From assembly GCA_021413675.1 (NCBI GenBank), contig JAIOQA010000219.1, forward strand, positions 1 to 50,240: DNA of 50,240 nucleotides, given 5' to 3'. The notes beneath the pieces are model-generated. The model did not search any database, had not been told where the DNA came from, and saw only the letters and a list, made by a program, of their open reading frames with translations. Made by a program: the position numbers and the translations under genes. Shown here piece by piece: positions 33,560 to 45,294 of the stretch (within the stretch, counting starts at the first letter, position 1; every line of letters starts with the position of its first letter). Source of the stretch: Deltaproteobacteria bacterium. Lineage in GTDB: Bacteria > Myxococcota_A > Polyangia > Haliangiales > Haliangiaceae.

Positions 33560-34795
33560 ATGCAATACCCATCCATCTCGCGATTCGCTGGCTCGTTTTC
33601 GACATGGCCACTCAGGTATCGGTGCTGGCCACTCGGGTTCTTGCTCGCGCTCGGCGTCGCCGCCTGCGATGGCGGCGCGACGGGCGGACCCGCGCTGGTG
33701 CCGGGTGGCCCCGGCGGTGTGCCGCCGGCGGGCTTCTGCGCGGGGACGGGGCCGATCATCGACCTCGGCGCGGTGCTCACCCCGGGCTCGGGTGACTGCG
33801 ACCGCGACTCCTTCGCCGCCGCGCTGTGCAGCTGCACTGACCTCGACGTGAAGGGCTATCTCGCGGTGTCGTCGCGAGATCCGATGTTGTCGACCGCGGG
33901 TTCGGTCGGGGCCAATGGCGACATGCAGCTGTTCGGATATGCCGATGTCGGCGGCAGCGTCCGGGTCGCGGGTGCCGCGCCGCTCGGGTTCTACGGCTAC
34001 CTGCGGACCGGGGCGCAGCTCGAGGTCGGCGGGTCGGTCGCGGTCAAGGACAGCGGCTTCGCCGCGGGCTATCTCGAGGTCGGCGGCGACGCGAAGGTGG
34101 CGGGCGACATCGCGCTGCTCGGCTACGCCACGATCGCGGGCGATCTGACCCAGCCCGCCGGCGCGCTCACGCCGGTCGTGCTCGACGTCGCCGGCGCGCG
34201 CCTGACCGGGGCCGTCGATGTCGCGCCGCCGTGCGCCTGCGGGGAGAGCCAGATCCCCGACCTGGCCGGCCTGGTCGCCGACGCGCGCACGCACAACGAT
34301 GACCCCGCGATCGGGCTGGCGCCCGGGGCGCTGCGCGACGTCGTCGGCGTCGCCGGCGTGACCTTGCCGTGCGGCCACTACTACCTCGACGAGATCAGCG
34401 GCAAGGGCCTCATCTACATCAAGGCGACCGGGCGCGTCGCGCTCCACATCGGTGGCGACGTCGAGCCGACGGGGCTGTTCGTCATCGAGGTCACGCCGGG
34501 CGCCGAGGTCGACCTCGTCATCGGCGGCTCGCTGCGCTCGACCGGCGCGCTCGGGTTCGGCGCGCTCGATCGCCCGGGCTCGCTCCGCGCGTACGTGGCC
34601 GGCGGCGGCGACGTCCGCCTCACCGGCGCGAGCGGGTTCGCCGGCAACCTGTACGCGCCGCGCGCGGCGATCGTCGGCACCGGCGCGACCTTCGTGAACG
34701 GCTCGCTGTTCGGGCGCGCGATCGAGATCCCGGGGTTCCTGCAGGTCTCCTACGACCCGACGGTGCGCGGCGACTGCGGCATCGAGGTCAACTGA
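33560..34795 (+). CDS. Surface lipoprotein with bactofilin-like/beta-helical repeats
   Basis: 411 residues from the ATG at 33560 (an in-frame ATG at 33536 is possible). Long N-region, then GFLLALGVAAC, a lipobox with Cys about residue 36. A Gly/Pro-rich tether follows (PALVPGGPGGVPPAG). The body is a repetitive strand pattern in steps of about 18-20 residues, each with G-x-V/L-x-V/A-G-G: VGGSVRVAGA, LEVGGSVAVKD, LEVGGDAKVAGD, ATIAGDLTQPAG, then LHIGGDVEPTG and LVIGGSLRSTG near the C-terminus. Such repeats suggest a right-handed beta-helix as in DUF7305/bactofilin-like proteins. Its last 46 bp overlap the 3' end of the convergent desaturase gene. Confidence 0.78.
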   Translation: MQYPSISRFAGSFSTWPLRYRCWPLGFLLALGVAACDGGATGGPALVPGGPGGVPPAGFCAGTGPIIDLGAVLTPGSGDCDRDSFAAALCSCTDLDVKGYLAVSSRDPMLSTAGSVGANGDMQLFGYADVGGSVRVAGAAPLGFYGYLRTGAQLEVGGSVAVKDSGFAAGYLEVGGDAKVAGDIALLGYATIAGDLTQPAGALTPVVLDVAGARLTGAVDVAPPCACGESQIPDLAGLVADARTHNDDPAIGLAPGALRDVVGVAGVTLPCGHYYLDEISGKGLIYIKATGRVALHIGGDVEPTGLFVIEVTPGAEVDLVIGGSLRSTGALGFGALDRPGSLRAYVAGGGDVRLTGASGFAGNLYAPRAAIVGTGATFVNGSLFGRAIEIPGFLQVSYDPTVRGDCGIEVN

Positions 34796-35658
34796 CCGAC
34801 CGGCGCGGCCACCGCGCGCGGCGCCCGGGTCTCGAAGACGACGTGGTGCGGCGCGCGCCGGATGTCCCAGATCAGGCCGACCGCCCCGAGGCCGCGCAGG
34901 AGGTAGTACGTGACGTCGATCTGCCACCAGCGAAAACCCTGGTTGGCGGAGCTCTGGTAGTGATGGTGGTTGTTGTGCCAGCCCTCACCCAGGGTGAGGA
35001 TCGCGAGCACCCAGTTGTTGCGCGACTGGTCCTTGGTCTCGTAGCGGCGCCGGCCGAACATGTGCGAGAGCGAGTTGATCGTGAAGGTGCCGTGCCAGAG
35101 CAGCACCGTCGACACGAAGAAGCCCCAGACCAGCGCGTGGAGGCCGCCGAGCAGCGCGAGCGCGATGGCGAGCACCACCGCGGGCAGGTGTTTCCAGCGG
35201 TTGAGCCAGACCAGCTCGGGGAACTTCGCCAGATCCGGCACCTTGGTCAGGTCGGTGCCGGCCGAGGTGTTCGAGGTGCTCCACCCGACGTGCGACCACC
35301 AGAAGCCGTCGCGCGCGGCGGAGTGGATGTCGTCGGGCGTATCGGAGAAGCGATGGTGCTTGCGGTGCTTGGCCGCCCACCACAGCGCGCCGCGCTGGAG
35401 CGAGGTCTGGGCGCCGAACGCGAGCACCGCCTGGAACGGGCGCGAGGTCTTGAAGGCGTGGTGGGAGAAGTACCGGTGGAAGCCGGCGGTGACGAAGAAC
35501 ATCCGCGCGACGTACAGGGCGAGCGCCAGCAGGAGCCCGCTCCACGAGAACCCGAGGTACAGGACCCCGAGGATCGCGACCAGGTGGATCGCCCAGAACG
35601 GCATCGCGCCCGCGTTGACGTAGGTCTCTCTCCAGGTCTCGCGGGCTTTCATCGACAT
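34750..35658 (-). CDS. Acyl-CoA (stearoyl-CoA-type) fatty acid desaturase, copy 1
   Basis: 302 residues. Three histidine boxes of membrane di-iron desaturases: HRYFSH (61-66), HRKHH (98-102) and HNNHHHY (from 228), plus about four membrane segments (IHLVAILGVLYLGF, LLLALALYVARMFF, LPAVVLAIALALLGGL, VWGFFVSTVLLW). It introduces a cis double bond, usually delta-9, into acyl chains using O2 and an electron donor. The sequence is very close to copy 2 at 36004. Copy 1 has a longer C-terminal tail (PVGQLTSMPQSPRTVGS) that runs into the end of the neighbouring surface lipoprotein gene. All boxes are intact. Confidence 0.93.
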   Translation of the reverse strand: MSMKARETWRETYVNAGAMPFWAIHLVAILGVLYLGFSWSGLLLALALYVARMFFVTAGFHRYFSHHAFKTSRPFQAVLAFGAQTSLQRGALWWAAKHRKHHRFSDTPDDIHSAARDGFWWSHVGWSTSNTSAGTDLTKVPDLAKFPELVWLNRWKHLPAVVLAIALALLGGLHALVWGFFVSTVLLWHGTFTINSLSHMFGRRRYETKDQSRNNWVLAILTLGEGWHNNHHHYQSSANQGFRWWQIDVTYYLLRGLGAVGLIWDIRRAPHHVVFETRAPRAVAAPVGQLTSMPQSPRTVGS

Positions 35659-35722
35659 GCCTGCAACGTGGGTCGCGCGCGGTCACGCCGGGCGTAGGCC
35701 CTGGTCACGGTCAGGTCATCGT
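34837..35722. repeat. Direct repeat, copy 1 (desaturase duplication unit)
   Basis: This segment and 36064-36948 are diverged copies in the same orientation. Each contains one desaturase gene and the matching region upstream of its start, including GCGGTCACGCCGGGCGTAGG and GTCACGGTCAGGTCATCG. Copies differ by scattered substitutions. Confidence 0.8.
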
Positions 35723-35793
35723 CGGCGAGCCGGTCGCTGGCGTGAATCCTTTGGCGGAGGCGTGGCTCCCATGTCCGCCACCCAGGAGTCGCC

Positions 35794-35997
35794 ATGTCCA
35801 TCGATCGCATCGTGCTCGTGTTCGCGGGCGCGATGATCTTGCTCGGCACCATCCTCGCCGCGACGATCTCGCCTTATGCGCTGATCCTGACCGGCTTCGT
35901 CGGCCTGAACCTGCTGCAGTCGGCGTTCACCGGCTTCTGTCCGCTCGCCATCATCCTGCGAAGGTCGGGCTGTACGCCCGGACACCTGTACCGCTGA
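35794..35997 (+). CDS. Small membrane protein, DUF2892 family
   Basis: 67 residues with a ribosome site (CAGGAG) before the ATG. Two membrane segments (IVLVFAGAMILLGTILA and YALILTGFVGLNLLQSA) and then the conserved end FTGFCPLAIILRRSG. This is the inner-membrane DUF2892/YgaP-C-like family, often found alone or fused to rhodanese domains. The Cys in GFCP is the conserved one. It lies between the two desaturase copies, on the opposite strand, and was therefore probably present or trapped at the duplication. Confidence 0.85.
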   Translation: MSIDRIVLVFAGAMILLGTILAATISPYALILTGFVGLNLLQSAFTGFCPLAIILRRSGCTPGHLYR

Positions 35998-36003
35998 CGG
36001 CGG

Positions 36004-36885
36004 TCAGCCCGCGGCGAGCGCGGCAGGGACCGCCGCGGCGGCGGGCGCGCGCGCGTGGCCGTGGACGACGTGGGGCGGCGCGCGCCTCACGTCCCAGATC
36101 AGGCCGACCGCGGCGAGGCCGCGCAGCAGGTAGTAGGTCACGTCGATCTGCCACCAGCGGAAGCCCTGGTTGGCGGAGCTCTGGTAGTGGTGGTGGTTGT
36201 TGTGCCAGCCCTCGCCCATGGTGAGGATCGCCAGCGCCCAGTTGTTGCGCGAGGTGTCGGTGGTCTCGTAGCGACGGCGACCGAACATGTGCGACAGCGA
36301 GTTGATCGTGAAGGTGCCGTGCCAGAGCAGCACCGTCGACACGAAGAAGCCCCACACCAGCGCGTGGACGCCGCCGAGCGCGAGCAGCGCGACCGCGAGC
36401 ATCACCGCCGGCAGGTGCTTCCAGCGGTTGAGCCAGACCAGCTCCGGGAACTTCGCGAGGTCGGCGACCTTGGTGAGGTCGGTGCCGTTCGAGGTCTTCG
36501 AGGTGCTCCAGCCGAGGTGCGACCACCAGAAGCCGTCGCGCACCGCGGAGTGGACGTCGTCGGGCGTGTCGGAGAAGCGGTGGTGGTGGCGGTGCTTGGC
36601 CGCCCAGAACAGGGCGCCGCGCTGCAAGGACGTCTGCGCGCCGAACGCGAGCACCGCCTGGACCGGCCGCGAGGTCTTGAAGGCGCGGTGCGAGAAGTAC
36701 CGGTGGAAGCCGGCGGTGATGAAGAACATCCGCGCGACGTAGAAGGCGAGGGCGAGGCCCAGCCCGGTCCACGAGAAGCCCAGGTAGAGGACCCCGAGGA
36801 TCGCGACCAGGTGGAAGCCCCAGAACGGCGCGGTCCCGCGGTTGAGGTAGGTCTCGCTCCAGGTCTCGCGGGCGCGCTTCGACAT
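36004..36885 (-). CDS. Acyl-CoA fatty acid desaturase, copy 2
   Basis: 293 residues, close paralogue of the gene at 34750. The His boxes are HRYFSH, HRHHH (HRKHH in copy 1) and HNNHHHY, and the membrane segments are the same. Differences cluster in the second membrane span and in the C-terminal tail, which here is Ala/Pro-rich (HARAPAAAAVPAALAAG). It is convergent with the DUF2892 gene, 6 bp apart. Tandem copies may differ in chain-length preference or in temperature control; that is inference. Confidence 0.93.
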   Translation of the reverse strand: MSKRARETWSETYLNRGTAPFWGFHLVAILGVLYLGFSWTGLGLALAFYVARMFFITAGFHRYFSHRAFKTSRPVQAVLAFGAQTSLQRGALFWAAKHRHHHRFSDTPDDVHSAVRDGFWWSHLGWSTSKTSNGTDLTKVADLAKFPELVWLNRWKHLPAVMLAVALLALGGVHALVWGFFVSTVLLWHGTFTINSLSHMFGRRRYETTDTSRNNWALAILTMGEGWHNNHHHYQSSANQGFRWWQIDVTYYLLRGLAAVGLIWDVRRAPPHVVHGHARAPAAAAVPAALAAG

Positions 36886-36948
36886 CCTGGCAACGTGGGC
36901 CCGATGCGGTCACGCCGGGCGTAGGACCCCGTCACGGTCAGGTCATCG
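36064..36948. repeat. Direct repeat, copy 2 (desaturase duplication unit)
   Basis: Second copy of the unit described at 34837-35722, same orientation, about 1.2 kb to the right. The conserved 66 nt upstream of both start codons carries repeated TGACC words and would be the natural place for a shared regulator. Confidence 0.8.
36886..36948 (-). promoter_or_regulatory. Conserved 5' region shared by both desaturase genes
   Basis: On the - strand both copies (also 35659-35722) read GATGACCTGACCGTGAC, a variable 4-6 nt, CCTACGCCCGGCGTGACCGC, then about 20 nt to the start. TGACC/GTGAC words repeat four times in each. Possible operator and -10 (CTACGC). Conservation could also simply reflect recent duplication. 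Confidence 0.4.
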
Positions 36949-36995
36949 ACCACGGTTTGCGCCCCGTCGCGAGTCCCGACGTGCCACCGTGCCGC

Positions 36996-37865
36996 ATGAC
37001 GCCTGGCCTCGCCGCGCTGATCCATCCGCACGCCGTGGCCACGCTGCGCGAGCACCTGCGCGACGACGCGCCGTTCGTGGCGCACGGCGCGCGCGCGTCG
37101 CTGGCCGAGCTCTATGCGGTGCCGTTCCTCGCCTCGCTCGACGCGCTGCTCGGCGCGTGGCCCGATCCGGTGCACGTCCATCTGCCCGACGTCGCCGACG
37201 AGGCCAGCTCGATCGATGCGTCGCCGCACGACGCCGCGAAGCTGTTCGCGAGCGGCATGGGGCTGCGCTTCGACGACGTCCACCGCTACGCGCCAACGCT
37301 GGTGCCGTGGCTCGCCGATGTCCGCGCCGAGCTGGGGCTGTCGGCGCTGACCGCGGCGCGCTGCCTGGTCTACGCGACCCCCGCGAACAAGGGCACCGCG
37401 GCCCACTTCGATCAGAACGTGAACCTCGTGCTGCAGCTGCACGGCACCAAGACCTGGTGGCTCGCGGCCAACACCCACGCGCCGCGGCCGCTGGCGCGCC
37501 ACACGATGGGCCAGGGCGTCGAGGCGGAGCTGCAGTCGTACGCGCGGTTGCCGATGCCCGCGGCGATGCCCGCGGATCGCACCGAGATCGTGCTCGGTCC
37601 GGGCTCGGTGTTGCTGGTGCCGCGGGGCGTGTGGCACGCGACCCACGCGAGCACCGACGCGCTGTCGCTCAACTTCACCTTCACCGCGCCGACCTGGATC
37701 GATCTGCTGACCGCGGCGCTGCGCAGCCGGCTGGCGCTGTCCGCCGACTGGCGCGAGACCGCCGCGGCGTCCTCGGTCGCGAGCTTCGAGGCGCTGCTGC
37801 GCGAGCTGGCGATCGACGCGCAGCACTGGCACGCGCGCGACATCCTCGACGCGACCGAGGCCTGA
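36996..37865 (+). CDS. JmjC/cupin-type Fe(II) oxygenase-like protein
   Basis: 289 residues from the ATG at 36996, which has a CACCGT element 5 nt upstream and removes an unlikely N-terminal extension. A cupin/JmjC core is visible: TPANKGTAAHFDQNVNLVLQLHG, in parts, with the HxD pair H137/D139, KTWWLAAN, and the distal histidine in LVPRGVWHATH. This is the facial triad of 2-oxoglutarate-dependent hydroxylases of the ribosomal-oxygenase/cupin-4 type. Its target is probably a protein residue, but that cannot be read here. Single gene, convergent with the lipoprotein gene at 37877. Confidence 0.82.
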   Translation: MTPGLAALIHPHAVATLREHLRDDAPFVAHGARASLAELYAVPFLASLDALLGAWPDPVHVHLPDVADEASSIDASPHDAAKLFASGMGLRFDDVHRYAPTLVPWLADVRAELGLSALTAARCLVYATPANKGTAAHFDQNVNLVLQLHGTKTWWLAANTHAPRPLARHTMGQGVEAELQSYARLPMPAAMPADRTEIVLGPGSVLLVPRGVWHATHASTDALSLNFTFTAPTWIDLLTAALRSRLALSADWRETAAASSVASFEALLRELAIDAQHWHARDILDATEA

Positions 37866-37876
37866 GCGAGCGACGA

Positions 37877-38971
37877 TCAGCGCTGCTGGTAGATGAACGA
37901 GACGCTGGCGCACGCGGGGGTCGGCGCGCCTTCGACCACGAACGGCGCGAACGTCCAGGCGGCGATCGCCTGGGTCAGGCGTGCGTCGTAGCGCTCGAGG
38001 CGGCTGGAGCGCAGCGGCTGCACCGCCGTGACCGCGCCGTGATCGTCGATGCAGTACGCGAAGACCGCGACCAGCCGGTGAAGGCCGAGCTCGGCGAGCG
38101 CCACCTTCTCGCCATCATCCGGCGGGATCTGGATCTGGCCCGCCGTGCGGTGCAGCGCGGACGGCGAGACCCGCACCGACCCGAGCTCCGCCGGGATCGG
38201 GTACGGCAGGCGTGAGTCCTTGTAGTAGTCCGGGGGATCGCTGATCAGGCGCAAGGCGCACACCGGGATCGGGTGGCCGTCCGCGACGAACGGGCGGAAC
38301 CGCCACGACATCGCGACCGCCGAGAACACCTCGCCGGCGATCGGCGAGCTCTCCTCGCGCGGGTGCGCACCGGTGACCGCGCCGGTCCCGTCGATGCACA
38401 CCTTCATCCACGCGTACGAGCCCGGGATGCCGAGCTCGGCGCGCTCCCGGGACAGGCGGGTGCGCGCGGCGTCGTCGAGCGCGACCGACGCGCTGCCGGC
38501 GGCCTGGGGTTCGAGCGCGGCCGGCGCCACCGAGGGCAGCGCGTCCGCGAGATCGTGGCGCCCCGCGAACCCGATCCACCGGATCACGTTCGAGTCGTCG
38601 GCGTCGAGCAGGACCTCGACCTCGAAGCCCGGCGCGTACGCGAGCACCACCTCGTCCGGGAAGTCGCTCGCCCGGTTGCTCTCGACCAGCGGCAGGGCCG
38701 CGAGGCAGCGCGCGAACGCGTCGAGCCGGTCGGCGCCGATCGTGCCGGGCGCCGCGAACTGCTGGTTGCAGTCGAGGTCCGCGAAGCGAAGCCCGCCGTA
38801 GCCGAGCGGCGCGTGCAGCATGCGCGCGAGCTCGGGGGCGCTCGCGCCCGCGAGGCGCGCGGCCACCGACCCCGGGGCCCGCGACGGCCCCGCGCCGCCG
38901 CACGCGGCGAGCCACGCGAGGCCCGCGGCCCAGGTCACCCAGCGTCCCGACTCCCGACGGTCTTGGCTCAT
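37877..38971 (-). CDS. Lipoprotein with two TonB-C-like repeats
   Basis: 364 residues from the ATG at 38971, which is preceded by TACGCT 7 nt upstream and opens a lipoprotein signal (WVTWAAGLAWLAAC). The middle (residues about 190-255) and the C-terminus (about 285-360) carry similar units: YAWMKVCIDGTGAVTGAHP ... MSWRFRPFVADGHPIPVCALRLI and VAVFAYCIDDHGAVTAVQPL ... AAWTFAPFVVEGAPTPACASVSFIY, in parts. This W-F-PF-V-G-P-P-C-V pattern is that of TonB/TolA C-terminal-like or energy-transducer-like domains common in myxobacterial lipoproteins. A repeated Cys pair could form disulphides. Role unknown, probably in the periplasm or at the outer membrane. Confidence 0.78.
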   Translation of the reverse strand: MSQDRRESGRWVTWAAGLAWLAACGGAGPSRAPGSVAARLAGASAPELARMLHAPLGYGGLRFADLDCNQQFAAPGTIGADRLDAFARCLAALPLVESNRASDFPDEVVLAYAPGFEVEVLLDADDSNVIRWIGFAGRHDLADALPSVAPAALEPQAAGSASVALDDAARTRLSRERAELGIPGSYAWMKVCIDGTGAVTGAHPREESSPIAGEVFSAVAMSWRFRPFVADGHPIPVCALRLISDPPDYYKDSRLPYPIPAELGSVRVSPSALHRTAGQIQIPPDDGEKVALAELGLHRLVAVFAYCIDDHGAVTAVQPLRSSRLERYDARLTQAIAAWTFAPFVVEGAPTPACASVSFIYQQR

Positions 38972-38978
38972 GCGAGCC

Positions 38979-38984
38979 AGCGTA
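38979..38984 (-). promoter_or_regulatory. -10-like hexamer TACGCT, 7 nt before start
   Basis: On the - strand TACGCT is followed by GGCTCGC and the ATG at 38971. Same layout as at 24493 on the + strand. No ribosome site. Confidence 0.45.
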
Positions 38985-39044
38985 CGCACGATTCCGCCAG
39001 ACAGGGCCCGCTGCCGAACCTTGCCACGCGACAATCGTCGTCGG

Positions 39045-41441
39045 TCAGTGGGCCAGCTGGTCGCCCGCGCCGCCGCGCGCCGCCGCGATCGCCTCGTTCA
39101 GCCACAGCCGGCCGTCGCGCAGCGTGGTGTCGCGCAGCGTGATCGCGAGCGCCTCGCTGAGCGTGTCGACCGGCGTCACCGTCAGCATCGCCCTCGCCTC
39201 GGCCGGGAGATCGTCGAGGTCCGCCGCGTTGTCGCGCGGGATCACGATGTGGGTGATGCCGGCCCGGATCGCGCCGAGCACCTTCTCCTTGAGGCCGCCG
39301 ATCGGCAGCACGCGGCCCGACAGCGAGATCTCGCCGGTCATCGCCACGTCGTGGCGCGCGGGCCGGCCCGACAGCGCCGAGACGATCGCCGTCGCCATCG
39401 CGATGCCCGCCGACGGGCCGTCCTTGGGGATCGCGCCGGCCGGGACGTGGATGTGCACGTCCTTCTCGAACACCCGGTCATCGATCATGAGCGCGTCGGC
39501 GTGGGAGCGCGCGTAGGTCCAGGCGGCGCGCGCCGACTCCTTCATCACATCGCCGAGCTGGCCGGTGAGGATCAGGTCGCCCTTGCCGCGCATGGGCGCG
39601 GCCTCGACGAACATGATGTCGCCGCCGGCGGGCGTGTAGTACATGCCGGTCGAGATGCCGACCTGATCGACGCGGTTGGCCTTCTCCGGGTGGACCTTGG
39701 GCCGGCCCAGCAGCGGGCGGACGTCGTCGCCCTCGAGCGTGACCCGCTCGACCTCCTTGGCTGCGATCCGGCGGGTGACCTTGCGGGCCAGCCGCCCGAG
39801 CTCGCGCTCGAGCTGGCGCACGCCGGCCTCGCGGGTGTAGCCGGTGACGACCTCGCGGATCGCGCCGTCGGTGAGCGTCAGCTGGTCGACGGTGAGGCCG
39901 TTGTCCTCGAGCTGGCGCGGCACCAGGTAGCTCCGGGCGATCGCGAGCTTCTCGCGCTCGGTGTAGCCGGCGAAGTCGACGACCTCCATGCGGTCGAGCA
40001 GCGGGCCGGGGATGTTCTGGATGAAGTTCGCGGTCGCGATGAACATCACCTCCGAGAGATCGAACGGCACGCCCAGGTAGTGATCGACGAACGAGTCGTT
40101 CTGCGCGGGATCGAGGACCTCGAGCAAGGCGCTCGCGGGATCGCCCTGGTGCGAGGCGCCGAGCTTGTCGACCTCGTCGAGCAGGAACACCGGGTTCTTG
40201 GCGCCGGCCTGCTTCATGCCCGCCAGGATGCGGCCGGGCAGGGCGCCGATGTACGTGCGGCGGTGGCCGCGGATGTCGGCCTCGTCGCGCGCGCCGCCGA
40301 GCGAGATGCGGACGTACTTGCGCCCCATCGCGCGGGCGATCGACTTGGCGATCGAGGTCTTGCCGACGCCGGGCGGGCCGGTGAACAGCAGGATGCGGCC
40401 CTTCTTCTCCTTGCCCTTCGACAGCTGGTGGACCGCGAGGAACTCGAGCACGCGATCCTTCACGTCGCCCAGGCCGAAGTGGTCCTCGTCGAGGATCTTC
40501 GCCGCGGTCGCGACATCGAGCAGCTCCTCGGTGCGGGTGCCCCACGGCAGCTCGGCGATGGTCTCGAGGTAGGTCCGGATGACCTGGGCCTCCATCGACT
40601 CCTTGCCGGCGCGCTGGAGCCGCGACCACTCGCGCTTCACCTCCTTGCGGGCCTCGTCGGGCAAGGGCAGGGCGTCGAGCTTGGTCTTGAGCTCCTTCAT
40701 CGCCTCGTCGGCGGCCTCGTCGCCCTCGCCGAGCTCCTTCTGGATCGCGCGCATCTGCTCGCGCAGGTAGTGGTCGCGCTGGCGCCCGCCGAGCTCCTCC
40801 TTGACCTTCGACTGGATGTCCTCCTGGGCCGCCAGCACATCGATCTGGCGCTGGACATGGATCAGCACCTTGCGCAGGCGATCCTCGATCTCGATGGCCT
40901 CGAGCAGCACCTGGTGCTCGGCGACCGGGATGTCGAGGTAGCCAGCTACCAGATCGGCCAGGCGGCCAGGGTCGGTGATCTGCTTGAGCAGCTGGTCCAC
41001 TGCCTCATCGGGCAGGCCGCGGTTGGTCGCGAGCTCGGCGGCGCGGGCGCGGACCTCGCGGTGCAGCGCCACGAACGACGCGTCCTTGGGATCGAGCGGC
41101 GGGCGCTCGGCCACCGGCACGACGGTCGCGACCAGGTAGCCGTCGGTGGCGACGACCCGCATCGCGATGGCGCGCTCGACGCCCTCGAGGGCGACCCGCA
41201 CGCCGCCCGGGCCGCGCTGCATCGAGCTCAGCGTGGCGATGACGCCCGTGGTGTAGAGGTCCTCGGGGCGGACCTCGTCCTGGTTCTCGCGCTGGGCGAC
41301 GACGAACACGCGGTGCTCGGGATCGCGCAGCGCGGCCTCGATGGCCCGCAGCGACTGCGGCCGCGCGGCCGTGATCGGCAGGCTGACGCCGGGGAACAGC
41401 ACCCCGTTGCGCATGGGGAGGATCGGGAGGTTCTTGGACAT
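39045..41441 (-). CDS. lon: ATP-dependent Lon protease
   Basis: 798 residues from MSKNLPILPMRNGVLFPG, the usual Lon start. LON N-terminal domain to about residue 200, coiled helical region with RQRDHYLREQMRAIQKELG, then the AAA+ module with Walker A TGPPGVGKT near residue 354 and Walker B VFLLDEVDKLG, then the Lon S16 protease with Ser in KDGPSAGIAMA (about 676) and Lys in GGLKEKVLGA (about 718). All catalytic elements are intact. It is a homohexameric cytoplasmic protease that degrades misfolded and regulatory proteins, including many type II antitoxins. Several myxobacteria carry two lon genes; this one cannot be assigned to either from the window. Divergent from the kinase gene, with 110 bp between starts. 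Confidence 0.97.
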   Translation of the reverse strand: MSKNLPILPMRNGVLFPGVSLPITAARPQSLRAIEAALRDPEHRVFVVAQRENQDEVRPEDLYTTGVIATLSSMQRGPGGVRVALEGVERAIAMRVVATDGYLVATVVPVAERPPLDPKDASFVALHREVRARAAELATNRGLPDEAVDQLLKQITDPGRLADLVAGYLDIPVAEHQVLLEAIEIEDRLRKVLIHVQRQIDVLAAQEDIQSKVKEELGGRQRDHYLREQMRAIQKELGEGDEAADEAMKELKTKLDALPLPDEARKEVKREWSRLQRAGKESMEAQVIRTYLETIAELPWGTRTEELLDVATAAKILDEDHFGLGDVKDRVLEFLAVHQLSKGKEKKGRILLFTGPPGVGKTSIAKSIARAMGRKYVRISLGGARDEADIRGHRRTYIGALPGRILAGMKQAGAKNPVFLLDEVDKLGASHQGDPASALLEVLDPAQNDSFVDHYLGVPFDLSEVMFIATANFIQNIPGPLLDRMEVVDFAGYTEREKLAIARSYLVPRQLEDNGLTVDQLTLTDGAIREVVTGYTREAGVRQLERELGRLARKVTRRIAAKEVERVTLEGDDVRPLLGRPKVHPEKANRVDQVGISTGMYYTPAGGDIMFVEAAPMRGKGDLILTGQLGDVMKESARAAWTYARSHADALMIDDRVFEKDVHIHVPAGAIPKDGPSAGIAMATAIVSALSGRPARHDVAMTGEISLSGRVLPIGGLKEKVLGAIRAGITHIVIPRDNAADLDDLPAEARAMLTVTPVDTLSEALAITLRDTTLRDGRLWLNEAIAAARGGAGDQLAH

Positions 41442-41537
41442 GGGGAATGAGGTGCGCACCCCCGGTCCGGCCGGCAACCTCACCAAACGGCCGGTCGCGG
41501 ATCCGACAGGGTCGAACGGGCAGGCCGCGGCGCGCGG

Positions 41538-41543
41538 TATGCT
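41538..41543 (+). promoter_or_regulatory. -10-like hexamer TATGCT
   Basis: TATGCT lies 8 nt before the kinase ATG at 41552. GGAGGG (41544-41549) in between could be a ribosome site if transcription starts upstream; in the leaderless reading it would be untranscribed. Confidence 0.42.
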
Positions 41544-41551
41544 GGAGGGCG

Positions 41552-45256
<3,705 letters not shown>

Positions 45257-45294
45257 CCGGCGCGCTTGGCCCGCGGCTTGCTCCTCGTCGGGGC

